64,000 bases of DNA from Microvenator marinus (GTDB lineage: Bacteria > Myxococcota_A > Bradymonadia > Bradymonadales > Bradymonadaceae), in the NCBI RefSeq assembly GCF_007993755.1, contig NZ_CP042467.1:5356001-5420000 (forward strand), given 5' to 3'. The notes under the pieces are model-generated. The model did no database searches. It was not told where the DNA came from and worked only from the letters and a program-made list of their open reading frames with translations. The position numbers and the translations under genes are program-made. Positions 26,087 through 34,259 of this stretch are shown piece after piece; the first letter of the stretch is position 1, and the number at the start of each line of letters is the position of its first letter.

Positions 26087-26821
26087 ATGACGCATAACGC
26101 CCCTAACCCTTTGGTACGGTATTGGATTATTGGAATGCAGGAACTTTTTCCCGACGTCGAAATTGATCCTCGTCTCCTAGTCCGATACAAATTCGAAGGC
26201 TCCCAAGATCGCTACCTACTACGCGGGCCTCTTTTAGCCTTGGCGAATTCCGAAGCTCCAAGTTGGGAGGAGGGACTCGAAACGATGTTTTTTGCTGCGC
26301 GAGAAAGTGTTTTGTCAATCTGTGCCATTCTTACATCCGACCCAATGATACCTCCGACTCAACCAGGTTTCGAAGGCAATGCAACGGTTGTAACGGATGT
26401 TTACGGTGTTCGAGTAGATACTGGCGAAGACTCGGTGTTCGTCGAGTTTAGACCTCTTGCGCGTGTGATTGATGTTTTGGCAGCACTTCTAGTCGCGGTC
26501 GTGTCTTCAGGAGTTTTGGTTGCTTTGCGAAATGGAGATCTGACAATTGATGATGCGGAAGATTTGATCCTCCTCCCGGCTACTGCGGCACTGCTTGCTA
26601 GGCTTCCATTGGCCCCGGTCCTAGTGAAGGGAATTCACAATCTGATTAGTGAACTGGTATGTGCAAGTGTCAGGGGCGTGACGCAAGAGTACGTGGAGTC
26701 GCAAGTCGAGGCCTTCTTAGCCGACGTGACTTTGTTTTTGAAGAGCGTGGCGTCTTGTCTCGATCTTGATCCGCGGTGGGCGTTGACCACGCGCGTTGCG
26801 AAAGCGATCCTTGGACGTTGA
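26087..26821 (+). CDS. Candidate immunity protein, paralogue 2
   Basis: 244 residues from MTHNAPNPLVRYWIIGMQEL, 12 nt after paralogue 1. Collinear similarity with it runs over the whole length, including the closing LDPRWALTTRVAKAIL motif, so the pair arose by tandem duplication. Divergence is substantial (roughly a third identical by eye). That fits immunity paralogues protecting against different toxin variants better than it fits a recent copy. No signal peptide. A third small gene follows. Confidence 0.72.
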   Translation: MTHNAPNPLVRYWIIGMQELFPDVEIDPRLLVRYKFEGSQDRYLLRGPLLALANSEAPSWEEGLETMFFAARESVLSICAILTSDPMIPPTQPGFEGNATVVTDVYGVRVDTGEDSVFVEFRPLARVIDVLAALLVAVVSSGVLVALRNGDLTIDDAEDLILLPATAALLARLPLAPVLVKGIHNLISELVCASVRGVTQEYVESQVEAFLADVTLFLKSVASCLDLDPRWALTTRVAKAILGR

Positions 26822-26829
26822 CCACATCG

Positions 26830-27114
26830 ATGGACGGGAAATCCGAAGAGCTAATTCTATTGGTCAATTCTTTCGACCTTGACTCACGCGGGTGGGTTCT
26901 TTTGGATCACTGGAAGGCTGATACTGAGGCCTTCGGGATTGCTCACCAGCGTGAGCCAAGACACCTCGTCTATGTGGGAATCGTGGACGGTGGCTACTAT
27001 TTTGCGTGTGAGATACCGTCCGGTCCGAAGGCTACGGATTTTGTAGTTGTCGCGGAAGGTGAGGTTGATTCGAAGCAGCGATTGATTGGGATCATGGAAA
27101 GCCATCTTGGATAA
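26830..27114 (+). CDS. Small hypothetical protein, possible third immunity gene
   Basis: 94 residues from MDGKSEELILLVNSFDLDSR (ATG 26830, 8 nt after paralogue 2). Acidic single-domain alpha/beta protein with a VYVGIVDGGYYFACEI strand pair. No signal peptide and no known motif. The ORF begins earlier in frame (26776), but that overlaps paralogue 2. Same strand and tight spacing suggest co-transcription with the RHS module. Confidence 0.6.
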   Translation: MDGKSEELILLVNSFDLDSRGWVLLDHWKADTEAFGIAHQREPRHLVYVGIVDGGYYFACEIPSGPKATDFVVVAEGEVDSKQRLIGIMESHLG

Positions 27115-27453
27115 AGTTTTCACGCTCCGAAAGCAGAGGCGATCCGCTCAATAAAGCTCTTGATTTGACGGCAGCACTGTGATTTCGGCAGACGAGGCGC
27201 ATCGGGGTGGTTACTGCTCATGGCGCAAACAATTTACATCGGTCGGCGACGACTCATTTTTGGTTGCCGCCCCAAATAGTCGGATCACACGGATCTGGAG
27301 TGGTCCTGATTTTCTAGACACCGGTTTACAATGAAGGGGTCAACGTGTGGTATCCCACCAATTCGCCATCTCTTACGCGCGCCTAGAGAGTTGGAGAACA
27401 CCCACGTACAAGCCGCATCATCAAAATCGTGAACGCCAATCCGTGTTTTGCCC
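27115..27453. other. Gene-free region before the arsR-rhodanese operon
   Basis: About 340 nt without a supportable gene. A stretch near 27300-27340 (TTTTCTAGACACCGG) is reminiscent of IS3-type element ends, but I see no transposase or paired terminus. It forms the right boundary of the recombined RHS locus. Confidence 0.4.
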
Positions 27454-27479
27454 AATAATCAAATGATCATTTGACTATT
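27454..27479. promoter_or_regulatory. Palindromic operator for ArsR-family regulator
   Basis: Two 13-nt arms (AATAATCAAATGA and TCATTTGACTATT) match at 12 of 13 positions with no spacer, centred on TGATCA. It lies 49-74 nt upstream of the ATG of an ArsR-rhodanese regulator, the standard place for autoregulation by winged-helix repressors of this family. Confidence 0.65.
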
Positions 27480-27527
27480 GGTTTGATGTGCTCATACTTC
27501 AGTCCAAGGACGAAGGAGCACAATCAA

Positions 27528-28187
27528 ATGAACACCAGAGACTTTAAAAACGAGGCGTACCAACATCTGGCCGAGGTCGGAAAAGCCCTTTCGAGCCCTG
27601 CCAGATTAGAAATCTTGGAGCTCCTTGCGCAGGCGCCCCGAACTGTTGAGGTCCTTGCTACTGAAGTCGAGCAATCGCTCGCAAACACGTCACACCACCT
27701 CCAGGTGCTCAAGAGAGCTCGCCTTGTCAAAGGGACACGAGACGGTCTCTATATCACCTACGAGCTCACAGGCGTGGACGTGGCGCGGCTTGTGGGGCAA
27801 CTCGCAAGAGTAGGTGAGGGGCACCTGGCCGAATTGCAGAAGCTAAAACAAGACTTCTTCGACGGGCGCGACGGCCTCGAGTCAATCGACCTCGAAACAT
27901 TGCTTAAACGCCTCGAAGCAGAAGATATTGTGTTGGTCGACGTACGGCCGGAGTTTGAATATGCGGCAGGGCATTTGCCCGGTGCGCTTTCGATCCCTCT
28001 GAATCAGCTCGAAGAGCGGCTTTCAGAGATTCCCAAAACGCAGAAGGTCGTGGCGTACTGCCGAGGCCCGTATTGTGCGCTTTCAGCCGATGCGGCCCGA
28101 CGACTTCGCGAGCTCGGCTGGGATGCTCAGCGCACTGAAGTCTCATTCACCGACTATCAAGAGCATAAGGAAAGGGGAGAGCTATGA
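27528..28187 (+). CDS. ArsR-family regulator fused to rhodanese domain
   Basis: 219 residues from MNTRDFKNEAYQHLAEVGKA (AAGGAG about 10 nt before ATG 27528; the longer frame starts inside the operator). N-terminal winged helix (LSSPARLEILELLAQAPRTV, with LANTSHHLQVLKRARLV as recognition helix) and wing GTRDGLYITYEL. No classical metal-binding CxC in the recognition helix. C-terminal rhodanese (VLVDVRPEFEYAAGHLPGAL) with active-site loop YCRGPYC: C178 is the expected persulfide-forming residue and C183 a second thiol. This suggests sensing of reactive sulfur or oxyanions rather than a metal. Overlaps the next gene at ATGA. Confidence 0.9.
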   Translation: MNTRDFKNEAYQHLAEVGKALSSPARLEILELLAQAPRTVEVLATEVEQSLANTSHHLQVLKRARLVKGTRDGLYITYELTGVDVARLVGQLARVGEGHLAELQKLKQDFFDGRDGLESIDLETLLKRLEAEDIVLVDVRPEFEYAAGHLPGALSIPLNQLEERLSEIPKTQKVVAYCRGPYCALSADAARRLRELGWDAQRTEVSFTDYQEHKERGEL

Positions 28188-29719
28188 GTGAAGTGAAACT
28201 TGGTCTGAAAGAGAATTGGGCGCAATTCTCCTTGCTCGTATTGGTTAACGCGTTCGTTGGCGCCATGGTTGGGATGGAGCGGTCCATTCTGCCAGCTATC
28301 GCTGAAGACGAATTTGAGATGGTCGCTCGTACGGCCATTCTCTCATTCATCGTGGTCTTTGGCGTGACAAAGGCACTGACCAACTATTTCGCAGGACGAT
28401 TCTCAGACAAATTTGGGAGAAAGTCCGTGCTCATCGCGGGTTGGCTCGTGGCAGCACCGGTGCCCTTCCTCTTGATGTGGGCCCCGTCTTGGACGTGGAT
28501 CCTCATCGCCAACGTCTTCCTCGGCGTCTCACAGGGCTTGACCTGGTCCACCACCGTCATCATGAAGATCGACCTCGCCGGGCCCAAGAACCGCGGACTG
28601 GCCATGGGGCTGAACGAGTTCGCTGGCTACTTTGCCGTGGCCATCTCCGCGCTCGCGACTGGCTGGATTGCATCGGAAGTCGGCTTGCGGCCGCAGCCGT
28701 TCTATCTCGGAATAGGTTTCGTTTTGCTGGGTACCTTGCTCTCAATCTTCGCGGTCCGAGAAACTAAAGGACACGTAGCACACGAATCCAAACTCCATGG
28801 GGCCAACGCGGACGGGTCCGACGAACTCTCTGCCAAAGAAGTGATCATTCGCACGAGCTTTAAGGACAAAGACCTCTCAAGTGTGTCGCAGGCAGGTCTG
28901 GTGAACAACCTCAACGACGGCATGGCGTGGGGGCTCTTCCCGCTCGTGTTTGCCGCGGCGAGCATGTCGCTCGCTCAGATAGGAACGCTGGCTGCGATAT
29001 ATCCGGCCGTTTGGGGTCTGGGCCAACTCTTCACGGGCGCATGGTCGGATAAAGTAGGCCGCAAATGGCTTATCGTGGGTGGCATGTGGACCCAGGCCAT
29101 CGGCATCGTGGCAATCGGAGCGGGTAGCTCTTTCGCGGTGTTTGCGCTCGGAGGAGTCCTCCTCGGCCTCGGAACGGCGATGGTCTACCCAACTCTATTG
29201 GCTGCGATTGGGGACGTAGCTCACCCGAGTTGGCGAGCCTCCTCGGTTGGGGTCTACAGGCTCTGGCGAGACATGGGCTACGCCTTCGGAGCTATTCTTG
29301 CGGGCGTCGTTGCAGATGCCTTTGGCCTCTCTGCAGCAACCTACACTATCGCCGTCCTGACCTTCGCTTCGGGCGTGGTTGTCGCTTTGAGGATGCGCGA
29401 GACCCTGCGGAAGTCACTACCTGCTAAGACCTGCATCGAACCATCTGAACTAGATTCCGGCGCATTGGTGATCGATGTGCGTGACCCCGAGGAGTTTGAA
29501 TCCGGCCATATTGAAGGTGCGATCAACATTCCCGTGGACCAACTTCAGGAACGAATCATGGAGGTGCAATATCACGGTTTGGTGGTCACTGCGTGTGGAA
29601 AAGGTGGAGGAAGATCGGAACGTGCTGCGCAACTACTTCGAGATGCCGGATTCATAGATTCTAAGGCCCTCTGCGGGGGGACGAATGCATGGTTCGATTA
29701 TACTAAAGATTTAACTTAA
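28184..29719 (+). CDS. MFS transporter fused to C-terminal rhodanese domain
   Basis: 511 residues. Residues about 10-410 form a 12-helix major facilitator with motif-A-like GRFSDKFGRKSVLIAG after helix 2 and a second copy WSDKVGRKWLIVGG in the other half. An approximately 30-residue cytoplasmic loop between the halves is hydrophilic. From about 425 a rhodanese domain follows (VIDVRDPEEFESGHIEGAIN) with catalytic C471 in TACGKGGGRS. The fusion couples a permease to a cytoplasmic sulfur-transfer domain, so a sulfur-containing or thiol-reactive anion is a reasonable guess for the substrate. Start overlaps the regulator stop, implying coupling. Confidence 0.9.
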   Translation: MSEVKLGLKENWAQFSLLVLVNAFVGAMVGMERSILPAIAEDEFEMVARTAILSFIVVFGVTKALTNYFAGRFSDKFGRKSVLIAGWLVAAPVPFLLMWAPSWTWILIANVFLGVSQGLTWSTTVIMKIDLAGPKNRGLAMGLNEFAGYFAVAISALATGWIASEVGLRPQPFYLGIGFVLLGTLLSIFAVRETKGHVAHESKLHGANADGSDELSAKEVIIRTSFKDKDLSSVSQAGLVNNLNDGMAWGLFPLVFAAASMSLAQIGTLAAIYPAVWGLGQLFTGAWSDKVGRKWLIVGGMWTQAIGIVAIGAGSSFAVFALGGVLLGLGTAMVYPTLLAAIGDVAHPSWRASSVGVYRLWRDMGYAFGAILAGVVADAFGLSAATYTIAVLTFASGVVVALRMRETLRKSLPAKTCIEPSELDSGALVIDVRDPEEFESGHIEGAINIPVDQLQERIMEVQYHGLVVTACGKGGGRSERAAQLLRDAGFIDSKALCGGTNAWFDYTKDLT

Positions 29720-29732
29720 AAGGAGTCCAAGT

Positions 29733-30863
29733 ATGGACAAGAACGAAATTATCTACCTGGACTACAACGCCACGACTCCCGTCCATCCTGAGGTTGTGGA
29801 CGCAATGATTCCATACCTGCGTGACTTCTGGGGGAATCCTTCAAGCTCCCACGCCTATGGCATAAAGGCGGCCGAAGCGGTTGAATTGGCGCGAGCCCAG
29901 GTTGCCGAATCCATAGGTGCTCTACCAAGCGAGATCTACTTCACGTCCGGAGGCACCGAGTCCAATAACCTCGCGATCATGGGGGTTTGTGCAGCGCGAC
30001 CAGACCTTCAGTCGGTTGTGACATCAGATGTAGAACATCCGGCAACGGAAGAGCCGTGTCGGCTGCTCGAAAGGCGCGGTTACCAGATTACTCGGCTAGA
30101 GGTGGACCACTTCGGAAGGGCCATTGTACCGCCTGATCTGGACCTTTCTGACGTGGCGTTGATTACCATCATGCACTCGAACAACGAGACCGGGACTTTG
30201 CAGCCCGTGCGCGAGTTGGTTGAGCTTGCGACTCGCCATAAGGTGCCCGTACATACTGATGCCTCTCAGTCTCTGGGCAAGGTGCCGATTGACGTCAATC
30301 AACTCGGCGTGGACCTCCTCTCCATTGCAGGCCACAAACTCTATGCGCCCAAAGGCATAGGTGCTCTCTACGTTCGAACCGGGACCCCGATTGAGCCCTT
30401 TACGCGTGGGGCAGGACATGAGCGAGGACTGCGGCCAGGAACCGAGAACGTGGCTTCAATTGTGGGCCTTGGAAGGGCCGCAGAACTTGCGGTGCACGAA
30501 CTTAAAGCCAAGGCGGCAAGATTGACTGATCTTAGAGACAGACTTCATAGAAAACTGAAAGCCCAGATTCCGGGACTGGAACTCAACGGCCACCCTGACG
30601 ATCGACTCCCTAATACTTTGAGCATTCGTTTTCCAGGCGTAAGGGGGGCTGAGGTTCTGACTCGGGCGGATATAGCTGCTTCTACAGGAGCGGCTTGTCA
30701 TAAAGGCGAGGATAAAGCCTCAGCCGTAATCTTGAAGATGGGGGTTTCGATGGATGAGGCGCTGGGAACCGTGAGATTAACTCTAGGTCAGGGAACGACC
30801 GAAGAGATCGTGGACCAGGCAGCATGTAGAATTGTAGAGGCATGGGCCGCGATGAAGCGCTAA
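29733..30863 (+). CDS. Cysteine desulfurase (NifS/IscS-like, class V PLP enzyme)
   Basis: 376 residues; AAGGAG upstream of ATG 29733. Fold-type I PLP enzyme with YLDYNATTPVHPEV, FTSGGTESNN, HSNNETGTLQP, the PLP Lys in SIAGHKLYAPKG (K202), and RPGTENVASIVG. Catalytic Cys C322 in the loop ASTGAACHKGEDK, the short group I-like loop that forms a persulfide. It would supply persulfide sulfur to the two rhodanese domains encoded just upstream. No iscU, iscR or nif genes are nearby, so it is not a general Fe-S operon. The stop codon begins a 12-bp stem. Confidence 0.92.
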   Translation: MDKNEIIYLDYNATTPVHPEVVDAMIPYLRDFWGNPSSSHAYGIKAAEAVELARAQVAESIGALPSEIYFTSGGTESNNLAIMGVCAARPDLQSVVTSDVEHPATEEPCRLLERRGYQITRLEVDHFGRAIVPPDLDLSDVALITIMHSNNETGTLQPVRELVELATRHKVPVHTDASQSLGKVPIDVNQLGVDLLSIAGHKLYAPKGIGALYVRTGTPIEPFTRGAGHERGLRPGTENVASIVGLGRAAELAVHELKAKAARLTDLRDRLHRKLKAQIPGLELNGHPDDRLPNTLSIRFPGVRGAEVLTRADIAASTGAACHKGEDKASAVILKMGVSMDEALGTVRLTLGQGTTEEIVDQAACRIVEAWAAMKR

Positions 30864-30892
30864 TGCGGTACGAAACGTTGCGTACCGCATTA
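30861..30892 (+). terminator. Perfect 12-bp hairpin including the stop codon
   Basis: Arms TAATGCGGTACG and CGTACCGCATTA around an 8-nt loop; the TAA stop of the desulfurase is the first three bases. No T-run follows, so a classic intrinsic terminator is doubtful; it may stabilise the 3' end. Confidence 0.5.
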
Positions 30893-31017
30893 GAGGCTAC
30901 TTTGTGATGGCTTCCCGAAAGGCACCGTCAGATAGATAGGTTCACCGGGAACGCGTGTGTGATCTAGGTCATAGGCTCTAAAAGTCTGGTTGAGTTGTTA
31001 TTTTGGGGGGCGTACGT

Positions 31018-31042
31018 AGCTCAAGGAATTGCAAATTCTTGA
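31018..31042. promoter_or_regulatory. Inverted repeat upstream of FAAL gene
   Basis: CTCAAGGAATT and AATTCTTGAG face each other across GCA, with one bulged G, 12 nt before the preferred ATG (31054). It could be an operator or a leader hairpin affecting initiation. Confidence 0.35.
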
Positions 31043-31053
31043 GCGTGACCTGC

Positions 31054-32850
31054 ATGTTTTTATATCCTGATCGAAATGCCAACGGACCGACGATTGTAGA
31101 GGCCTTGGGAGCACTAAAAGACGAGCACTCTGAGGGGATTGTCTTCTACGCGGACGATTTGAGCCAAAAGCTCGTCAGTTTCGCTGAAATCTATGCTCGG
31201 GTGGTCGATTCCGCTCAAAACCTGCTGAACAAGGGGCTCAAACCGGGGGAAAGGGTCGGAATCGTCATTCCCAATCCCGAGGAGTTTGTCATCTCGTTTC
31301 TCGGGGTGCTTGCGGTACGTGCCGTACCAGTTCCGATGTACCCACCGTTTTCACTCGGGAAGCTCGACGCTTACATCCAAAACGCGGCCGCGATCCTTCA
31401 GAAATCGCGTGCGTCGTTGCTCGTCACGGATTCCAAGATGCAACGAGTTCTCTGGAGTCTCGTGGACCGTGTAGACTCATTGGAGCGAGTCATTGAGTAT
31501 CGAGATCTGGCGAAACCGTCGAGGACTGAGAACTTCGTGCTACCCGCAGTAGAACTCGATGAAATTGCATTCTTGCAATTTACATCAGGTTCCACATCCG
31601 CTCCCAAGGGTGTCGTAATCACGCACCGAGCCCTGCTCGCCAATATGGACGCGTTCATGAGGGCCTATGAAATAGGTCCCGGGGACAAGGCGCTGAGCTG
31701 GCTTCCACTCTTTCATGACCTTGGCCTAATCGGCTTTGTTTTGGCCACGTGCTGGTATGGTTTGCCGACGGTCATCATTCCGACAGCGCTCTTCGTGCGG
31801 CGTCCATCACTTTGGATGCAAGCGATGCACGACCATCAGGCCACGATTTCCTGTGCACCGAATTTTGCATTTGCGCTCGCAACGCGTCGCACACCAGCGG
31901 ATGTGCGCGACGGCCTCGATCTCAGTCGGGTTCGAATGCTCGGCTGCGGCGCTGAGCCAACCCATCCGGACACGATCGATTCCTTCCTCGCGAATTTTGA
32001 AGCGTGCGGGTTGAGGCCAGAGAGCATGGTTTCTGTGTATGGGCTCGCCGAGAACGTACTTGGAGTATCGTACTCACCGTTGCGCGAGCCGCTAAAGGTT
32101 GATTCTGTGGACCGCGATACCTATCTCAACGAGGGGAGGGCGCTTCCATCCATGGAGGCCGAATCGCTGCGCTATGTCAGCGTGGGCTTCACCTATGAGG
32201 GTTTTGAGATTCAGGTCATAGACGAAGAAGGTAGACCACTGGCCGACCGTTTGGTTGGCGAAGTGCTTGTCAAAGGGCCGAGCATTGCTGCCGGATACTT
32301 CGAAGACCCGCTTGCGTCTGCGGAGGCGTTTACGCCGGCAGGCTTAAGAACGGGGGACATGGGGTACCTGGTGGGCGGCGAGCTCTTTCTCACGGGCAGG
32401 AAGAAGGACACCATCATCATTAACGGTCGAAACTACGACCCCCAGTCCATCGAGTGGGTCGTGCAAGAGGTAGATGGGGTGCGAAAGGGCAATGTCGTGG
32501 CCTTCAGTGTATTGGCCGAAAACTCGGAAAGCTTGGTTGTGGTGGCGGAAACGCGGTCAAATTTAGATGAAGAGGAGTTGAAAAAGTCCGTGATTACCAA
32601 GGTAAGGCAAGAGATCGGCTTGAGCTTGGGCAATATCGTCTTCCTCGAAGCTGGTACGCTGCCGAAAACGTCGTCTGGAAAGCTCCAACGCTCCAGGACT
32701 AAGGACGCCTACCTCAAGTCCGAATTGGGCTCGGAGGGAAAGCGCACCCTTGGGGCCCAAGCAGATATCAATGTGCTCGCACGCCACTTGGCCGGGTCGG
32801 CGTATTCGCGAGTTAAGGCTGGCATGCGCCGGCGGGCAGGTGGGCAATGA
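31054..32850 (+). CDS. Fatty acyl-AMP ligase (FAAL)
   Basis: About 598 residues from MFLYPDRNANGP (upstream codons from 31003 are in frame but read through the leader repeat). Adenylate-forming superfamily: P-loop LQFTSGSTSAPKGVV, WLPLFHDLGLIGFV, YGLAENVLG, LRTGDMGYL, and hinge/C-terminal GRKKDTIIINGRNYDPQSIEW with Lys in PKTSSGKLQRSRT. The WLPLFHDLGLIG and NYDPQSIE features are typical of FAALs, which load acyl chains from AMP onto an acyl carrier protein instead of CoA. It overlaps an ACP gene at ATGA, which gives the acceptor. No PKS/NRPS lies within the window. Confidence 0.9.
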   Translation: MFLYPDRNANGPTIVEALGALKDEHSEGIVFYADDLSQKLVSFAEIYARVVDSAQNLLNKGLKPGERVGIVIPNPEEFVISFLGVLAVRAVPVPMYPPFSLGKLDAYIQNAAAILQKSRASLLVTDSKMQRVLWSLVDRVDSLERVIEYRDLAKPSRTENFVLPAVELDEIAFLQFTSGSTSAPKGVVITHRALLANMDAFMRAYEIGPGDKALSWLPLFHDLGLIGFVLATCWYGLPTVIIPTALFVRRPSLWMQAMHDHQATISCAPNFAFALATRRTPADVRDGLDLSRVRMLGCGAEPTHPDTIDSFLANFEACGLRPESMVSVYGLAENVLGVSYSPLREPLKVDSVDRDTYLNEGRALPSMEAESLRYVSVGFTYEGFEIQVIDEEGRPLADRLVGEVLVKGPSIAAGYFEDPLASAEAFTPAGLRTGDMGYLVGGELFLTGRKKDTIIINGRNYDPQSIEWVVQEVDGVRKGNVVAFSVLAENSESLVVVAETRSNLDEEELKKSVITKVRQEIGLSLGNIVFLEAGTLPKTSSGKLQRSRTKDAYLKSELGSEGKRTLGAQADINVLARHLAGSAYSRVKAGMRRRAGGQ

Positions 32851-33083
32851 ACGATGAAATCTATCGCGTGTTTAGTCGGGTGGCTCTTGACGTTGGTAAC
32901 CGCACGTTCTCGCCAGAAGAGCTCGAACAACCTCTTTCGGAGCTGAACATCGACTCCGTGGAGCTCATGGAAATGTTCGGCATGATGGAAGAAGAGCTCG
33001 GCCTTCTCTTGAGTGAAAGCGAGATTGCAGAGATTCAGACGCTAGAACAACTCCTTGCGGTCATGAGTCAAAAGACAACATGA
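32847..33083 (+). CDS. Acyl carrier protein
   Basis: 78 residues, acidic, four-helix ACP fold. The phosphopantetheine Ser is in LNIDSVELMEMFG. Starts inside the FAAL stop (ATGA), so stoichiometric co-translation is likely. Expected to receive the acyl chain from the FAAL and deliver it to an enzyme encoded elsewhere. Confidence 0.92.
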   Translation: MNDEIYRVFSRVALDVGNRTFSPEELEQPLSELNIDSVELMEMFGMMEEELGLLLSESEIAEIQTLEQLLAVMSQKTT

Positions 33084-33248
33084 TACTTGGCACGGTTTGC
33101 ATGGAAATTTCAGAAAGTTTCAGATATGCAGCCAAAAGCATTTTTGCCTGAAGATCTGAAACCAACTGAAACTTCCCACGCCGGTATTGTGCGGGGTAAG
33201 TCAAGTGGATACCTTTCCCTACATCTCGACACGAACCGGAGAGTTCCC

Positions 33249-34169
33249 ATGAAAAAACTTATCTTTATCTCGGCCATCTTTTCATCTTTTGCTTTAGGTT
33301 GTGGAGACGCGGAACCGGAAACCGAAAGTGTCACGCCTCAAGGAAAGGCAGATGGAGCGAGTTGCGACATCGGCTACTACGAGTTCGAAGGCCGTTGTCA
33401 GGACCCACTCGAAATCTGTACCGCCACGGGTGGACTCTTTGCCGACGCTGGATGCGCATGCCCCGATGACGGGAATTTCTACCTTTCGCTCGGCTGCACC
33501 ACGCCAAGCGAAGGTCAAGCTCTTTGTGAGACCGGAGTCGGCCAAGGTACCTGGTCGGAAATCGAAGGTTGGAGCGGTGAGCCCGGCGCACAGAAGTTCG
33601 ATTGCGAGTGCCCGGCTGAGACCGCGTTGGATGCGAACGATGGAATGTGCAAGGACTGGATCACACTTTGCCAAGATACAGGCGGAAGCGCACACGACTG
33701 GGGCTGCAACTGTGGGCCTGACCAAACTTTCTACATGTCCACAGGCGGGTGCACAGATAACTACGTAGCTGAAGCGATTTGTGAAAATAGCGGCGGCGGA
33801 TGGGAAGAAGTTCCAGGATATGACGTCACAACTCCAGGCTCGTCACACGAGTGTCAGTGTCCAGATATTCGGTTTGTAAGCGATTGGACGGGGCGTTGCG
33901 AGCTTCCTTCGGCGAGCGAGTGTGAGGCTACGGGAGGGACCGAGTACGATTGGGGTTGCTTCTGTGGAACGGATTCATACTTCATCACTGGCGAAGGTGG
34001 CTGCGTTGAAAGCAATACCGCACAGAATCTATGCGAGAACAGCGGCGGAGCTTGGACTGAGACGCCTAACTTCGAAGAAGCCAGCATGAACGGCCCTACC
34101 GAACGTCACTACTGTCTGTGTCAGAACTCCTACTACGAGGCGACCACCGGGACGTGTGAGACTTTCTGA
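33249..34169 (+). CDS. Lipoprotein with three Cys-rich ~70-residue repeats
   Basis: 306 residues from MKKLIFISAIFSSFALGC (lipobox ALGC; CGGAG upstream of ATG 33249). The longer frame from 33087 adds non-signal sequence and is rejected. A Glu/Thr-rich linker ends in QGKADGASC. Three tandem units follow, each opening C-x2-TGG and C-x-C and closing with a CECP/CQCP-like doublet (for example ECEATGGTEYDWGCFC). Aromatic residues and paired cysteines indicate small disulfide-bonded modules at the surface. No catalytic motif. Transcribed in the direction of an MbnP-family gene (91-nt gap). Confidence 0.85.
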   Translation: MKKLIFISAIFSSFALGCGDAEPETESVTPQGKADGASCDIGYYEFEGRCQDPLEICTATGGLFADAGCACPDDGNFYLSLGCTTPSEGQALCETGVGQGTWSEIEGWSGEPGAQKFDCECPAETALDANDGMCKDWITLCQDTGGSAHDWGCNCGPDQTFYMSTGGCTDNYVAEAICENSGGGWEEVPGYDVTTPGSSHECQCPDIRFVSDWTGRCELPSASECEATGGTEYDWGCFCGTDSYFITGEGGCVESNTAQNLCENSGGAWTETPNFEEASMNGPTERHYCLCQNSYYEATTGTCETF

Positions 34170-34259
34170 TAATCGCTCGTCTACTTGCGACAATTTGCCT
34201 CATGGATTCTTGTCAAGGACTTCGCTAAGACTCTCACGACCAGATCGGAGCGAGCGAAG

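Noticed and set aside
27290-27345. Possible IS3-type end
   Set aside because: Only one short similarity, no transposase frame and no second terminus.
33084-33103. TTGGCACGGTTTGCA as a sigma-54 promoter for the lipoprotein at 33249
   Set aside because: GG and GC are only 10 bp apart, two short of the required spacing, and only half of the dyad found elsewhere is present.
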